This document shows, one piece after another, positions 8,284 through 15,402 of a stretch of DNA of 24,420 bases. The notes under the pieces are model-generated. The model did no database searches. It was not told the origin of the DNA and worked only from the letters and a program-made list of their open reading frames with translations. The first letter of the stretch is position 1. Each line of letters begins with the position of its first letter. Where the stretch lies: IMG/VR virus record IMGVR_UViG_3300044615_000902, positions 1 through 24,420 of that record; one strand, given 5' to 3'. This DNA comes from a virus. Position numbers and translations under genes: made by a program.

Positions 8284-10299
8284 ATGGTAGCTAGGAATGC
8301 ACTTGTACTGCTCAACGGGCAGCCTGCTGAGCTTCCCGTTGGTGATACTTTGGTTGGCGGGAGTGGGACCCTAGCTACCAATGGGGAAGTCTCAGCAGGA
8401 AAGGCAGTAGAGAGTACAGACAGTAGGTTGCGTACCATATTCTCCATAAACCATTTACAGGACGGGGACGGGGAAACAGATAATGGTGGATGGAGTACAT
8501 ATAAAGATACTGCCGGGACCTCCCCGGTAGATGGAACAGGAGGAGTTTCCAGTATTACATGGACTCGATACACCGTCAGTGCTCCTAGGGGTACAGGGTG
8601 TTGGAGACTTACTAAACCGGCGAGCAACACACAAGGTGAAGGCGCTGCAATCGCCTTTACTATACCAGATGCAGACTGTAACCGGCCTAACACAATTTAC
8701 TTTGGTGTTTGCCAATATAGCGGAAACCCATTCCCGAGTGGGGCTATATCGGTCCATGTTTACGATACTGCCAACGGGAGATTAACACCAATTAACTCAG
8801 GGAACATCATTACGAGTGTTAGAAACGGTAATGACGGTGTGGCACCGTTTTCAGTGCAGTTTCATGCGTCTAATAGTAATCAATACCGATTGATTTTCCA
8901 TTGTACACTAACTGAGACAACTGCATGGTCACTGTGGTTTGATGATCTGTACATCGGCCCCGCCTACCTGCCGTCCTCGCCAGCGATGAGCGATTGGCAG
9001 GACGGTGGCGCGATCACGATCACCGCGACCACGACGAACCCCACGAAGGGGACAACCACGCAAGACAAGGTGTGGTGGCGCAGGGTCGGTGATTCAGCAG
9101 AAATCCGCTTTGAGTATGCGCAGGGCGCGGGGTCCGCTGGTTCTGGTGAGTACCTGTTCCATCTACCGGCTGGACTGTCAATCGACACGACGAAGATGAA
9201 GGTCGATTCGGGTGCAAACCCCTACAATGGTGGGGCTGGTTCTGTTTCCGCAGCAATCGTCGGGACAACGGCTGGGTCTGGTGAGGTCATTCCGTATGAT
9301 GCAACGCGGGTGCGCCTCGCCGTGTACGATTCAGCCACGGATTCATACCAGCGCATAGGAAGCGGTTATTTCGCTCTGTCGAATGCCAGTCTTCAGATTT
9401 ACGCCGTGCTGACTGTCCCTATCGTCGGCTGGTCCGGTTCCACCGCCTTCCAGCCCGGCAGCCGCTACCTGTGGGCGCAGCGGTTCGCAGCCAATGCGAC
9501 ACGCGTCACCACGACGCCGAGCAAGCCGGGGGAGTATCGGGCGCGGAGGCTGGGGACGGACACGGCGCCGACAACGGCACCGAGCACGGCAGATGGGTTC
9601 CGAATCGACGCCGGGTCAGGCATCGCTGCTGGTCGAATCAACCTCTACGATATCTACATCGGACCTGGGAAGATCATTCAGCTTACGGCCCATCTTTCAG
9701 CAGGCCGCACCGGGAAGCTGTGCACGGACCTGTATTACAATACTGCATATCGTGGACTGGTTGTCAGCTACGATCCGGCAACTGGTGTTGCAACCGTCTA
9801 CGCCGCGGCATCAGCAGCCGGTGACGGGGTTGGTGTCGATGACATTCTGAGCGCAGCACAGGCAACCGGATATTTCGATTTCCTTGTTGCCGACGATCCG
9901 GTCCCCGTTGCCCTGGCCCCGGCGGTGCATGTCGAGGCGAGCAGCGACGCGGGGCAGGTGGTCACAGCGAACACCACCGACCTCCAATATGAGGACGAAC
10001 AGACCGACACGCACGGTGCGTGGAGCGGGACGGTGTTCACCGCTCCGGTTGCTGGCGTGTACGATTTCTGCGGGGCCTACTACTGCAACGCGGCAGGGTC
10101 AAACATCGTCCTCTATGTCAACGGAAGTGCCGCAGAGATCATCGGCCATGTCCGTGACAACGGCACGGCATGGCTGTTCCATGGTCGGCGGAAGCTGGCC
10201 GCTGGCGATACGGTCAAGTTCCGCGCCTCCGTCAGTTCGACCCGCGACAACTCGGGCCTGACCAACTGGCTCCGCATCACCCGCATCGGAGACGCCTAA
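8284..10299 (+). CDS. Receptor-binding tail protein with C1q-like C-terminal domain (mosaic)
   Basis: The 671-residue protein begins with a short domain (MVARNALVLLNGQPAELPVG), followed by a beta-rich region ending in LWFDDLYIGPAY near residue 225. From about residue 235 to 385 comes a module (WQDGG, NPTKGTTTQDKVWWRRVGDS, AGSGEY, PIVGWSG) that recurs in the second fibre protein. A further beta region contains NLYDIYIGPG. The last 125 residues (VHVEASSDAGQ, TVFTAPVAGVYDF, YVNGSAAE, LAAGDTVKFRA) have the pattern of a C1q/TNF-like jelly roll, typical of trimeric receptor-binding tips. GC content rises sharply at about 8945 and stays high to the end, with no CTAG and only one CTA leucine codon noticed in this part. 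I infer a host-range determinant whose C-terminal part was acquired by recombination. Confidence 0.8.
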   Translation: MVARNALVLLNGQPAELPVGDTLVGGSGTLATNGEVSAGKAVESTDSRLRTIFSINHLQDGDGETDNGGWSTYKDTAGTSPVDGTGGVSSITWTRYTVSAPRGTGCWRLTKPASNTQGEGAAIAFTIPDADCNRPNTIYFGVCQYSGNPFPSGAISVHVYDTANGRLTPINSGNIITSVRNGNDGVAPFSVQFHASNSNQYRLIFHCTLTETTAWSLWFDDLYIGPAYLPSSPAMSDWQDGGAITITATTTNPTKGTTTQDKVWWRRVGDSAEIRFEYAQGAGSAGSGEYLFHLPAGLSIDTTKMKVDSGANPYNGGAGSVSAAIVGTTAGSGEVIPYDATRVRLAVYDSATDSYQRIGSGYFALSNASLQIYAVLTVPIVGWSGSTAFQPGSRYLWAQRFAANATRVTTTPSKPGEYRARRLGTDTAPTTAPSTADGFRIDAGSGIAAGRINLYDIYIGPGKIIQLTAHLSAGRTGKLCTDLYYNTAYRGLVVSYDPATGVATVYAAASAAGDGVGVDDILSAAQATGYFDFLVADDPVPVALAPAVHVEASSDAGQVVTANTTDLQYEDEQTDTHGAWSGTVFTAPVAGVYDFCGAYYCNAAGSNIVLYVNGSAAEIIGHVRDNGTAWLFHGRRKLAAGDTVKFRASVSSTRDNSGLTNWLRITRIGDA

Positions 10300-10583
10300 T
10301 GCTGCGCTGCAACGTGCACAACCTCGTCACCGGCCAGCGGTACGAATTCACCGCCGCCGACCAAGCCGAAATCGACGCCCGCCTGGAGCGCAAGGCGGGC
10401 GTCTACGGCATTAACCCTGAAGTATCTATTACTAATATAGACGCTGAGTTGGAAACTGAGGCACGAGGTAAAGCCAACATACAGGAGGCCAAAGAATACT
10501 TCGCAACTCTTGATTGGTCCCTTATAGAAGACACAGAAGCACGCAAGGCAATCCGGCATTTGTGGCGTCTGATAAAACAATAA
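10299..10583 (+). CDS. Small protein downstream of receptor-binding protein; possible fibre chaperone
   Basis: The 94-residue protein starts at an ATG that overlaps the upstream TAA by one base, so translation is probably coupled. I do not recognise the family with confidence. The N-terminus (MLRCNVHNLVTGQRYEFTAADQAE) is GC-rich at DNA level, while from about residue 38 (GINPEVSITNIDAELE) codon use reverts to the AT-richer phage style, so the gene itself is a recombination junction. The C-terminus (EAKEYFATLDWSLIEDTEARKAIRHLWRL) looks helical. Its size and place directly after a receptor-binding protein suggest a fibre assembly chaperone, but that is inference only. Confidence 0.6.
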   Translation: MLRCNVHNLVTGQRYEFTAADQAEIDARLERKAGVYGINPEVSITNIDAELETEARGKANIQEAKEYFATLDWSLIEDTEARKAIRHLWRLIKQ

Positions 10584-10585
10584 AC

Positions 10586-11839
10586 ATGGCATTCCTTAGT
10601 AAAATAACCTATCCTGGCGACGGCATAGTGTCCTCGTTCAGTGTTCCATTTAATTACATCATAAAGGAGCATGTGAAAGTCTATGTAGCTGGTGTGTTGA
10701 ATACCACGTTTACATGGACTACACCTAGCACCATCCAATTGGCATCGGTTCCTGGCATCGGGATAGAAGTCCTCATCAAGCGGGAAACACCACAAACCCC
10801 TCTGGTGGCTTGGCAAGACGGTGCTACCCTCCGTGCTGCTGACCTGAATAAGCAAGCCCTGCAAACCATCTATATCTGCCAGGAGACTATAGACAACTCA
10901 GCAGCAGCCGCAGAAGTAGGAGAGACTGTTACCCTCGCTGCTGCTCAGGCTGCACAGTCCGTCCTGGATGCAGAAGCGGCCGTAACAGCAGCAGAGATAG
11001 CTAAGACGGCTGCTCAGGCTGCCCAAGCTGCAACCGAGTCCCTACCAAAGGATGCTTCGTGGATCACCACAGGCGTCTTTGACCCATCTCGGGTTCCCTT
11101 GGCTGGCTTTGGTGGAGCTATTGTGGACCAATCAACAGGGTTCACAGCGGCAGCCAACCGAGTCTATAACCTCTCTGGTAGCTCCTTCACCATTACACTT
11201 CCTGTGGCTCCTGCCGCTGGAACCATGGTTGGTTTCATTGTTGGTCGCTATGCCTCTGCTTCTGGTGAGTATCAACTTGATGCAGGCGCAGGGGCGTACA
11301 TTGCTGGTCGCTCACGGTATCTGAAACTCATCCATACCAACTGTGCTGTCCTGCGATGGAACGGTAGCAATGAATGGGTTCCAGTGCATCTTAGTCTGGA
11401 CACTCGTTGGCTAGACGCTGGTGCTGTGAGCATCACTGGTGCTGTCACTAACCCAGCAAAAGGGACTGTTCTCCAAGACAAAGTTTATTGGCGTCGAGTA
11501 GGTGACAGTATAGAACAGCAGATTAGTTTCTATCAATCTGTAGCAGGCACAGCCGGTAGTGGTGAATATAGTTTCCGCTGTGCAAATAACTATGACATAG
11601 ACACAAGCAGGTGTGCAAGTGCTGGTCCTGCTGGCTCTGGATGCATTGGTTCCGCCATGGTAAGCAACTTTACAACCAGCACAGCCGTTGGTGTTGTTCA
11701 TGCTGGAGGGGATCCAGGAGTCCGCGTATCCATTGTCAATGGTGTCAGCGGAGTGAATCTTAGTAGTAGCCAAGCCTACAACCTGGGTGTCCCTGTGGCG
11801 TTTGGCATCCACTTTACTGCGCCGATATCGGGGTGGTAA
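10586..11839 (+). CDS. Second tail fibre protein with T7 gp17-type N-terminus
   Basis: I take the ATG at 10586 as the start because the protein then begins MAFLSKITYPGDGIVSSFSV, in line with T7 gp17 N-terminal domains, although the frame is open further upstream. The product has 417 residues. Residues 1-105 parallel the adaptor encoded at 7049-7759 (FNYIIKEHVKVYVAGV, EVLIKRETP, DGATLRAADLNKQALQTIYI). Residues about 108-155 are Ala/Glu-rich and probably form a trimeric coiled coil. A beta domain follows, then from about residue 273 a module homologous to one in the upstream receptor-binding protein (NPAKGT, DKVYWRRVGDS, AGSGEY), ending in APISGW. Composition is that of the rest of the phage. 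Confidence 0.85.
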   Translation: MAFLSKITYPGDGIVSSFSVPFNYIIKEHVKVYVAGVLNTTFTWTTPSTIQLASVPGIGIEVLIKRETPQTPLVAWQDGATLRAADLNKQALQTIYICQETIDNSAAAAEVGETVTLAAAQAAQSVLDAEAAVTAAEIAKTAAQAAQAATESLPKDASWITTGVFDPSRVPLAGFGGAIVDQSTGFTAAANRVYNLSGSSFTITLPVAPAAGTMVGFIVGRYASASGEYQLDAGAGAYIAGRSRYLKLIHTNCAVLRWNGSNEWVPVHLSLDTRWLDAGAVSITGAVTNPAKGTVLQDKVYWRRVGDSIEQQISFYQSVAGTAGSGEYSFRCANNYDIDTSRCASAGPAGSGCIGSAMVSNFTTSTAVGVVHAGGDPGVRVSIVNGVSGVNLSSSQAYNLGVPVAFGIHFTAPISGW

Positions 11840-12093
11840 TGGTTATAGATGATACCGTAGCCATTGCAGCCATAACTGTCCTAGGTGGTGCAATAGCCGC
11901 CATGTGGGTCTACTATAACAAGCGTATAGCAGCCATGGAAGCCCGCATTGCAAAGCTAGAAACTGAGCGTCTAGCAGAATACAAAGCTCACGTAGCAACA
12001 GCCAATAAACTCACCGAGCGGTGCATAGCAGCCATAGAGCACTCTGCTACCGCTATGGAAGAGTTAACGGTCAAAGTGAAAGGAAATAAATAA
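11839..12093 (+). CDS. Putative holin or small membrane protein
   Basis: I choose the ATG at 11839, which overlaps the preceding TAA, giving 84 residues; an in-frame GTG at 11833 is possible. The N-terminus has one hydrophobic helix (about residues 6-26, VAIAAITVLGGAIAAMWVYY). A charged, helical coiled-coil-like tail follows (RIAAMEARIAKLETERLAEYK). In T7 the gene between the fibre and terminase small subunit is holin 17.5, so a holin is the best guess from position. With a single membrane helix and a long cytoplasmic or periplasmic helix it could instead be an inner-membrane spanin of the 18.5 type. No endolysin is in the window. Confidence 0.6.
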   Translation: MVIDDTVAIAAITVLGGAIAAMWVYYNKRIAAMEARIAKLETERLAEYKAHVATANKLTERCIAAIEHSATAMEELTVKVKGNK

Positions 12094-12329
12094 TGGCAGA
12101 TAAAGATTTGCTGGCTACACTCCATGATTCCATAGCTGATCTATTTATTAAGAAGCTAGAGGGCAAGGGGCGTAATGACCTGACAGCAGCAGAACTAGGC
12201 GTCATCATTAAATTCCTCAAGGATAATGATATCACAGCCGCCCCTGTTCCTGCTGCCAAGACAACTAAGATAGCTCAGATTCTACCGTTCCCGAGCGGTG
12301 AAGATGAACTAGCACTTGCGGAAGGCTAA
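12093..12329 (+). CDS. terS: Terminase small subunit (T7 gp18-like DNA maturase A)
   Basis: The 78-residue protein is close in size to T7 gp18 (89) and immediately precedes the large subunit. The N-terminal half is helical (DLLATLHDSIADLFIKKLEG), followed by an LTAAELGVIIKFLKDNDI helix. The C-terminus carries the ILPFPSGEDEL segment characteristic of this family. The small subunit recognises concatemeric DNA and recruits the large subunit to the packaging site. The ATG overlaps the upstream stop by one base and has an AAAGGA site. Its 3' end overlaps the large-subunit gene by 14 bases. Confidence 0.85.
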   Translation: MADKDLLATLHDSIADLFIKKLEGKGRNDLTAAELGVIIKFLKDNDITAAPVPAAKTTKIAQILPFPSGEDELALAEG

Positions 12330-14055
12330 GGACAAGGCTCCGGTAGTCCAAGGTGATATCCAGTTACAAGACTTTAGGAATTTCCTATATGTAACCTGGA
12401 AGCATCTTGGGCTACCTGAGCCGACTCCTGTACAATATGACATAGCTCACTACCTCCAAACCGGAGGGAAGCGTATTATCGTTGAAGGGTTCCGTGGCGT
12501 CGGGAAGTCATGGATCACAGCAGCATTTGTATGTCACCAGTTGTACCTAGATCCGCAAAAGAAGATTCTGGTTATCTCAGCCTCAAAGGCATTGGCAGAT
12601 AACTTCAGTACATTCGTTCTACAACTCATCCATGGAATGCCAGAATTAGAGCATCTGATTCCAGAGGACAATCAGCGTAATAGTAAGATTCAATTTGATG
12701 TGAAGCCAGCTACAGCCGCCAAGGATCCCTCTGTGAGGTCTGTAGGTATCACAGGTCAGATTACGGGCTCCCGTGCTGACCTCATTGTAGCTGATGACGT
12801 AGAGGTTCCTGGGAACGCTATGACCCAGATGCTACGGGATAAGCTCTCAGAGGCAGTCAAAGAGTTTGATGCTATTCTGACGCCTAAAGAGGACTCACGT
12901 ATCGTCTTCCTAGGTACTCCTCAGTGTGAGCAAAGCCTCTACAATGCTCTCCCAGGTCGAGGCTTCCAGGTTCGTGTATGGCCAGCTAGGTATCCCAATG
13001 TAACCAAGGTGGCAGGCTATAACGGAACCCTGGCACCATTCATTGCGAATGCTTTGGCGAAGTCTGAGGCCCTAGCGGGAAAGCCTACGGATCCCAAGCG
13101 GTTCTCTGAAGAGGACCTATTGGAACGCGAGGCTAGCTATGGTCGCTCTGGGTTCTCTCTCCAATTCATGTTGGATACCAGACTCTCAGACCTGGACCGC
13201 TATCCCCTACGGGTCAATGATCTTATCGTCATGGACCTAGATGAGGAAGAAGGACCTGAAAAGGTCACATGGTCTGGAACCTACGAGTTTGAATACAAGG
13301 ATCTACCCAGCCTAGGCTTCAATGGAGATAGATTCCATAGACCACAAACACTATCCCAACGCTCTGCCCCATACACGGGTGGAGTCATGTTCATAGACCC
13401 TGCTGGTAGAGGCAAGGATGAGGTAGGCTATGCAGTTGTTAAGATGCTCCATGGTCAATTATTCGTGTTGGCCTGTGGGGGTATTCAAGGAGGCTACCAG
13501 GATAGTAACTTGGAATTTCTAAGTAACATCGCAAAGGTTACACTAGTGAACCATGTTATCATCGAGAAGAACTTTGGTGATGGCATGTTCTCCAAGCTGC
13601 TCACTCCGTTCCTTGCCAAGGTGCATCCTTGTCGGATTGAAGAGGTCCATAGCTCCATCCAGAAGGAAAAGAGGATCATAGATACCCTTGAGCCTGTGAT
13701 GAATCGTCACAAGCTGATCTTCAATCGGAAGGTAATCCAGGATGACTATGAGGGTGTCCAGAAGGATCTAACAGAGCGAGCCCCGCAACGATCCTTGATC
13801 TACCAGCTAACCAGGATCACCAGGGAGAAGGGTGCTCTCCTCCTAGATGACAGACTGGATGCCCTAGCTGGTGCTGTAGCCTACTGGGTTGAATCCATGG
13901 CCAGGGACACTGATCTAGCTGTTCAGGAGAGAAGTGCCGAACTCCTAGACCAGGAACTCAATGGCTTCCTAGAACATGCTACCGGCATAGAAGGCTTTGG
14001 GGTCAGCTTAGGAGGGGACAGGGATGGCTGGGGAGGAACATGGTCTATACGCTAG
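12316..14055 (+). CDS. terL: Terminase large subunit (T7 gp19-like DNA maturase B)
   Basis: The 579-residue protein matches T7 gp19 (586) in length and order. It has a Walker A motif, FRGVGKS at residues 59-65 (K64, S65), a Walker B motif, LIVADD at 156-161, and a C-terminal RNase H-like nuclease domain beginning MFIDPAGRGKDE with D361 as the first metal ligand. The enzyme translocates DNA into the prohead and cuts concatemers at genome ends. The only start upstream of the conserved region is a TTG at 12316 inside the small-subunit gene, with no strong ribosome binding site, so coupled translation is likely. It is the last late gene before the 1.3-kb repeat region. Confidence 0.93.
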   Translation: MRKAKDKAPVVQGDIQLQDFRNFLYVTWKHLGLPEPTPVQYDIAHYLQTGGKRIIVEGFRGVGKSWITAAFVCHQLYLDPQKKILVISASKALADNFSTFVLQLIHGMPELEHLIPEDNQRNSKIQFDVKPATAAKDPSVRSVGITGQITGSRADLIVADDVEVPGNAMTQMLRDKLSEAVKEFDAILTPKEDSRIVFLGTPQCEQSLYNALPGRGFQVRVWPARYPNVTKVAGYNGTLAPFIANALAKSEALAGKPTDPKRFSEEDLLEREASYGRSGFSLQFMLDTRLSDLDRYPLRVNDLIVMDLDEEEGPEKVTWSGTYEFEYKDLPSLGFNGDRFHRPQTLSQRSAPYTGGVMFIDPAGRGKDEVGYAVVKMLHGQLFVLACGGIQGGYQDSNLEFLSNIAKVTLVNHVIIEKNFGDGMFSKLLTPFLAKVHPCRIEEVHSSIQKEKRIIDTLEPVMNRHKLIFNRKVIQDDYEGVQKDLTERAPQRSLIYQLTRITREKGALLLDDRLDALAGAVAYWVESMARDTDLAVQERSAELLDQELNGFLEHATGIEGFGVSLGGDRDGWGGTWSIR

Positions 14056-14069
14056 TTTCTCCTTTGACC

Positions 14070-14232
14070 CTACTCAGGATACCCCTAAGCCAGAATAATG
14101 GCTAGGATTGACTCCTAGGCCATCTGCTGAGCCTCTAGAATCAACGCTAAGGCCATTTGCTGTTCATTCCTGCCATTATTATTCCTTAGGGCTACTCAGA
14201 TTACCCTTAGAATAATAATGGCTAGGATTGAC
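14070..14232 (+). repeat. Pair of ~42-bp imperfect direct repeats with inverted copy
   Basis: The segments 14070-14112 and 14192-14232 both begin ctactcag and end with the identical 19-mer aataatggctaggattgac; the middle differs by a few bases. Between them, 14172-14184 (gccattattattc) is an exact inverted copy of 14210-14222, giving a possible 13-bp stem. A further 13-bp direct repeat with one mismatch (aggccatctgctg / aggccatttgctg) lies at 14117-14129 and 14150-14162. They begin just 15 bases after the terminase stop, as expected for recognition sequences at the right genome end. Confidence 0.8.
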
Positions 14233-14424
14233 AGGAAACAGGATCTAGGACAGTCTGGTTGTGGTAATGACTAGGATGGGTTCTTAGAGACTCCAACAAA
14301 TCATAAGTCACACTTTGAAAAATCTATCAAAATTAGAGTTCTTGCACAAGTTGTAACTGATTGTTGTTATTGCTGGTTATAAAACAAAAAAAGTCGATCT
14401 TCCCAACTGTAGGGGTGAAGGATA

Positions 14425-14577
14425 TACTTAGTTTATACTTAGATAACTTAGAGATTAACGTAGAGTATCTAGGTTGATACTTGGTGAATACTAGGTAGCC
14501 TCCTTGAATGCAGTTCATTGTGAGTACCTGGATAATGCTTGGTTAGCCTAGATCGCAGTTCATTGCGGGTTACTAGG
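14425..14577 (+). repeat. Iterated 7-bp TACYTRG-like motifs phased at ~11 bp
   Basis: Copies or near copies of TACTTAG/TACTTGG/TACTAGG/TACCTGG begin at 14425, 14436, 14445, 14466, 14478, 14489, 14525, 14536 and 14571. Most steps are 9-12 bases or about two to three times that, so many copies face the same side of the helix. A larger imperfect unit of about 45 bp is overlaid, shown by gcagttcattg at 14510-14520 and 14555-14565. Short iterated heptamers flank the terminal repeat in T7, so a terminase or processing role is plausible; replication initiator binding is the alternative. Confidence 0.6.
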
Positions 14578-14728
14578 AATGAACCAAGCTGCTACCAGGG
14601 TGCTACAATGCATCCACTTGGGTAGGGAGCAATAGAAATAACCTATTCCTGTAGCTTTGTAGCTCTCTGGTGGGACTCGGTTTATACGGTGATAGCTCTT
14701 TGAAAAGCCGGTGTGGAAAGCCAGAAGT

Positions 14729-14799
14729 GTAAACACAGATGTAACACAGATGCTAACCCTGATGTAATCTATGGAAATACTGTGTTGGACTGTGTTTAC
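14729..14799. repeat. Symmetric array: two AACACAG direct and two CTGTGTT inverted copies
   Basis: AACACAG occurs at 14732-14738 and 14743-14749; its reverse complement CTGTGTT occurs at 14780-14786 and 14790-14796. The outer pair extends to a perfect 10-bp inverted repeat (gtaaacacag 14729-14738, ctgtgtttac 14790-14799). Spacing within each half is 10-11 bases, one helical turn. Two-fold symmetric, helically phased sites of this kind suit a dimeric DNA-binding protein such as a repressor or terminase small subunit. GATG-containing partial repeats also recur at 14738, 14749 and 14761. Confidence 0.65.
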
Positions 14800-14826
14800 G
14801 CTTTGGTGAGGTAAAAATGGTGGAAA

Positions 14827-14865
14827 AATCTGAGCGGTCTACCCATAGCCTGCCCCGCTGAGATT
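14827..14865. repeat. 11-bp interrupted inverted repeat
   Basis: aatctgagcgg at 14827-14837 pairs with ccgctgagatt at 14855-14865 except for a single central G-G mismatch, with a 17-base spacer. It could be a protein-binding site or an RNA hairpin at the leader of the early transcript. No T-tract follows, so it is not a typical terminator. Confidence 0.5.
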
Positions 14866-15064
14866 ACCCCCATGGCCTACCCCCTTGGAATTTCCAGGGC
14901 CAATCCATGCTTATCAATAGCGCACCCAGGTAACTCCTGGCGTAACAGTCACGCTAAGTCATTGGTATTACTAGGATCACAACGGATAGTGTATCCTGTG
15001 CATGGCCTGGATGTGGTCCTAGTTGATAGTTGATTGATCGTTAGCATACATTCGACCTTGTGAA

Positions 15065-15136
15065 GTACTAATAAGTATATATCATGCACCCAATAATAGG
15101 GTGTGTGCTATATGCTTTATTTTTTTTTATTAGTAC
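15065..15136 (+). terminator. Long hairpin with T-tract, candidate terminator
   Basis: gtactaataa (15065-15074) and ttattagtac (15127-15136) form a perfect 10-bp outer inverted repeat. Within it CACCC (15087-15091) can pair with GGGTG (15099-15103), and imperfect pairing of TATAT/ATATA extends this. A run of nine T residues (15120-15128) precedes the outer right arm. It could stop late transcription from crossing the genome-end junction, or form a cruciform. The T-run is 16 bases from the inner stem, so it is not a canonical Rho-independent terminator. Confidence 0.4.
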
Positions 15137-15158
15137 TCATAATACCCAAACAAAGCGC

Positions 15159-15191
15159 AACCATGCTCCAACCATGCTCCAACCATGCTCC
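15159..15191 (+). repeat. Three perfect tandem 11-bp repeats
   Basis: The unit aaccatgctcc occurs three times without change, followed by a partial fourth (aacc). The 11-bp period again equals one helical turn, as for iterons. An inverted relative (ggttgagcatgg) lies at about 15314-15325. Copy number is too low and units too short for a CRISPR array. Confidence 0.85.
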
Positions 15192-15402
15192 AACCTAGCG
15201 TCCACATAGTCAACACCAAGCTGATGCATTGCACCACATACGCCAAACACATAGCAACTAAGGGGAGTTTTACAAGACTCACAATGCCAAACTAAGTTTT
15301 CTAGCTTAACCATGGTTGAGCATGGGGTAACCTGGATTGTGCCAGGAATCGACTAGGAATGGCCTTGCTGTGAATTATCATTTATTGAAGGCTATTGATA
15401 GC

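Larger units (their letters stand above)
14056..15402. other. Long intergenic region at the genome-end junction, repeat-rich
   Basis: There are about 1.3 kb between the terminase gene and the first early gene, with no open frame I would defend. In T7-like phages, terminally redundant ends and early host promoters fall between gene 19 and the first early gene, so the packaging site and collapsed terminal repeat probably lie here. Several repeat families, listed separately, cluster at 14070-14600, 14729-14799 and 15159-15191. An AT-rich stretch lies at about 14300-14400. Weak sigma70-like elements occur (TTGATA at 15023 with TACATT 18 bases on; TATAAA at 14378), but none is convincing. The exact terminal repeat cannot be set from sequence alone. 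Confidence 0.7.

Noticed and set aside
9471-9850. Alternative plus frames within the GC-rich cassette (9471-9824, 9494-9850)
   Set aside because: High GC content lengthens all frames; the Arg/His-rich translations do not resemble proteins and lie inside the receptor-binding gene.
10514-10585. N-terminal extension of the second fibre gene from 10514
   Set aside because: It overlaps the preceding gene and breaks the match to gp17-type N-termini, which begin at the ATG at 10586.
14333-14518. Minus-strand 61-residue frame in the genome-end region
   Set aside because: It has no ribosome binding site, lies opposite all other genes and runs through the repeat array.
15023-15052. Sigma70-like promoter TTGATA-18-TACATT
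   Set aside because: The -10 element is poor and the spacing long; it lies before a candidate terminator, so I mention it only within the intergenic description.
15159-15191. Tandem repeat considered as a CRISPR array
   Set aside because: The units are contiguous 11-mers without spacers and there are no cas genes.
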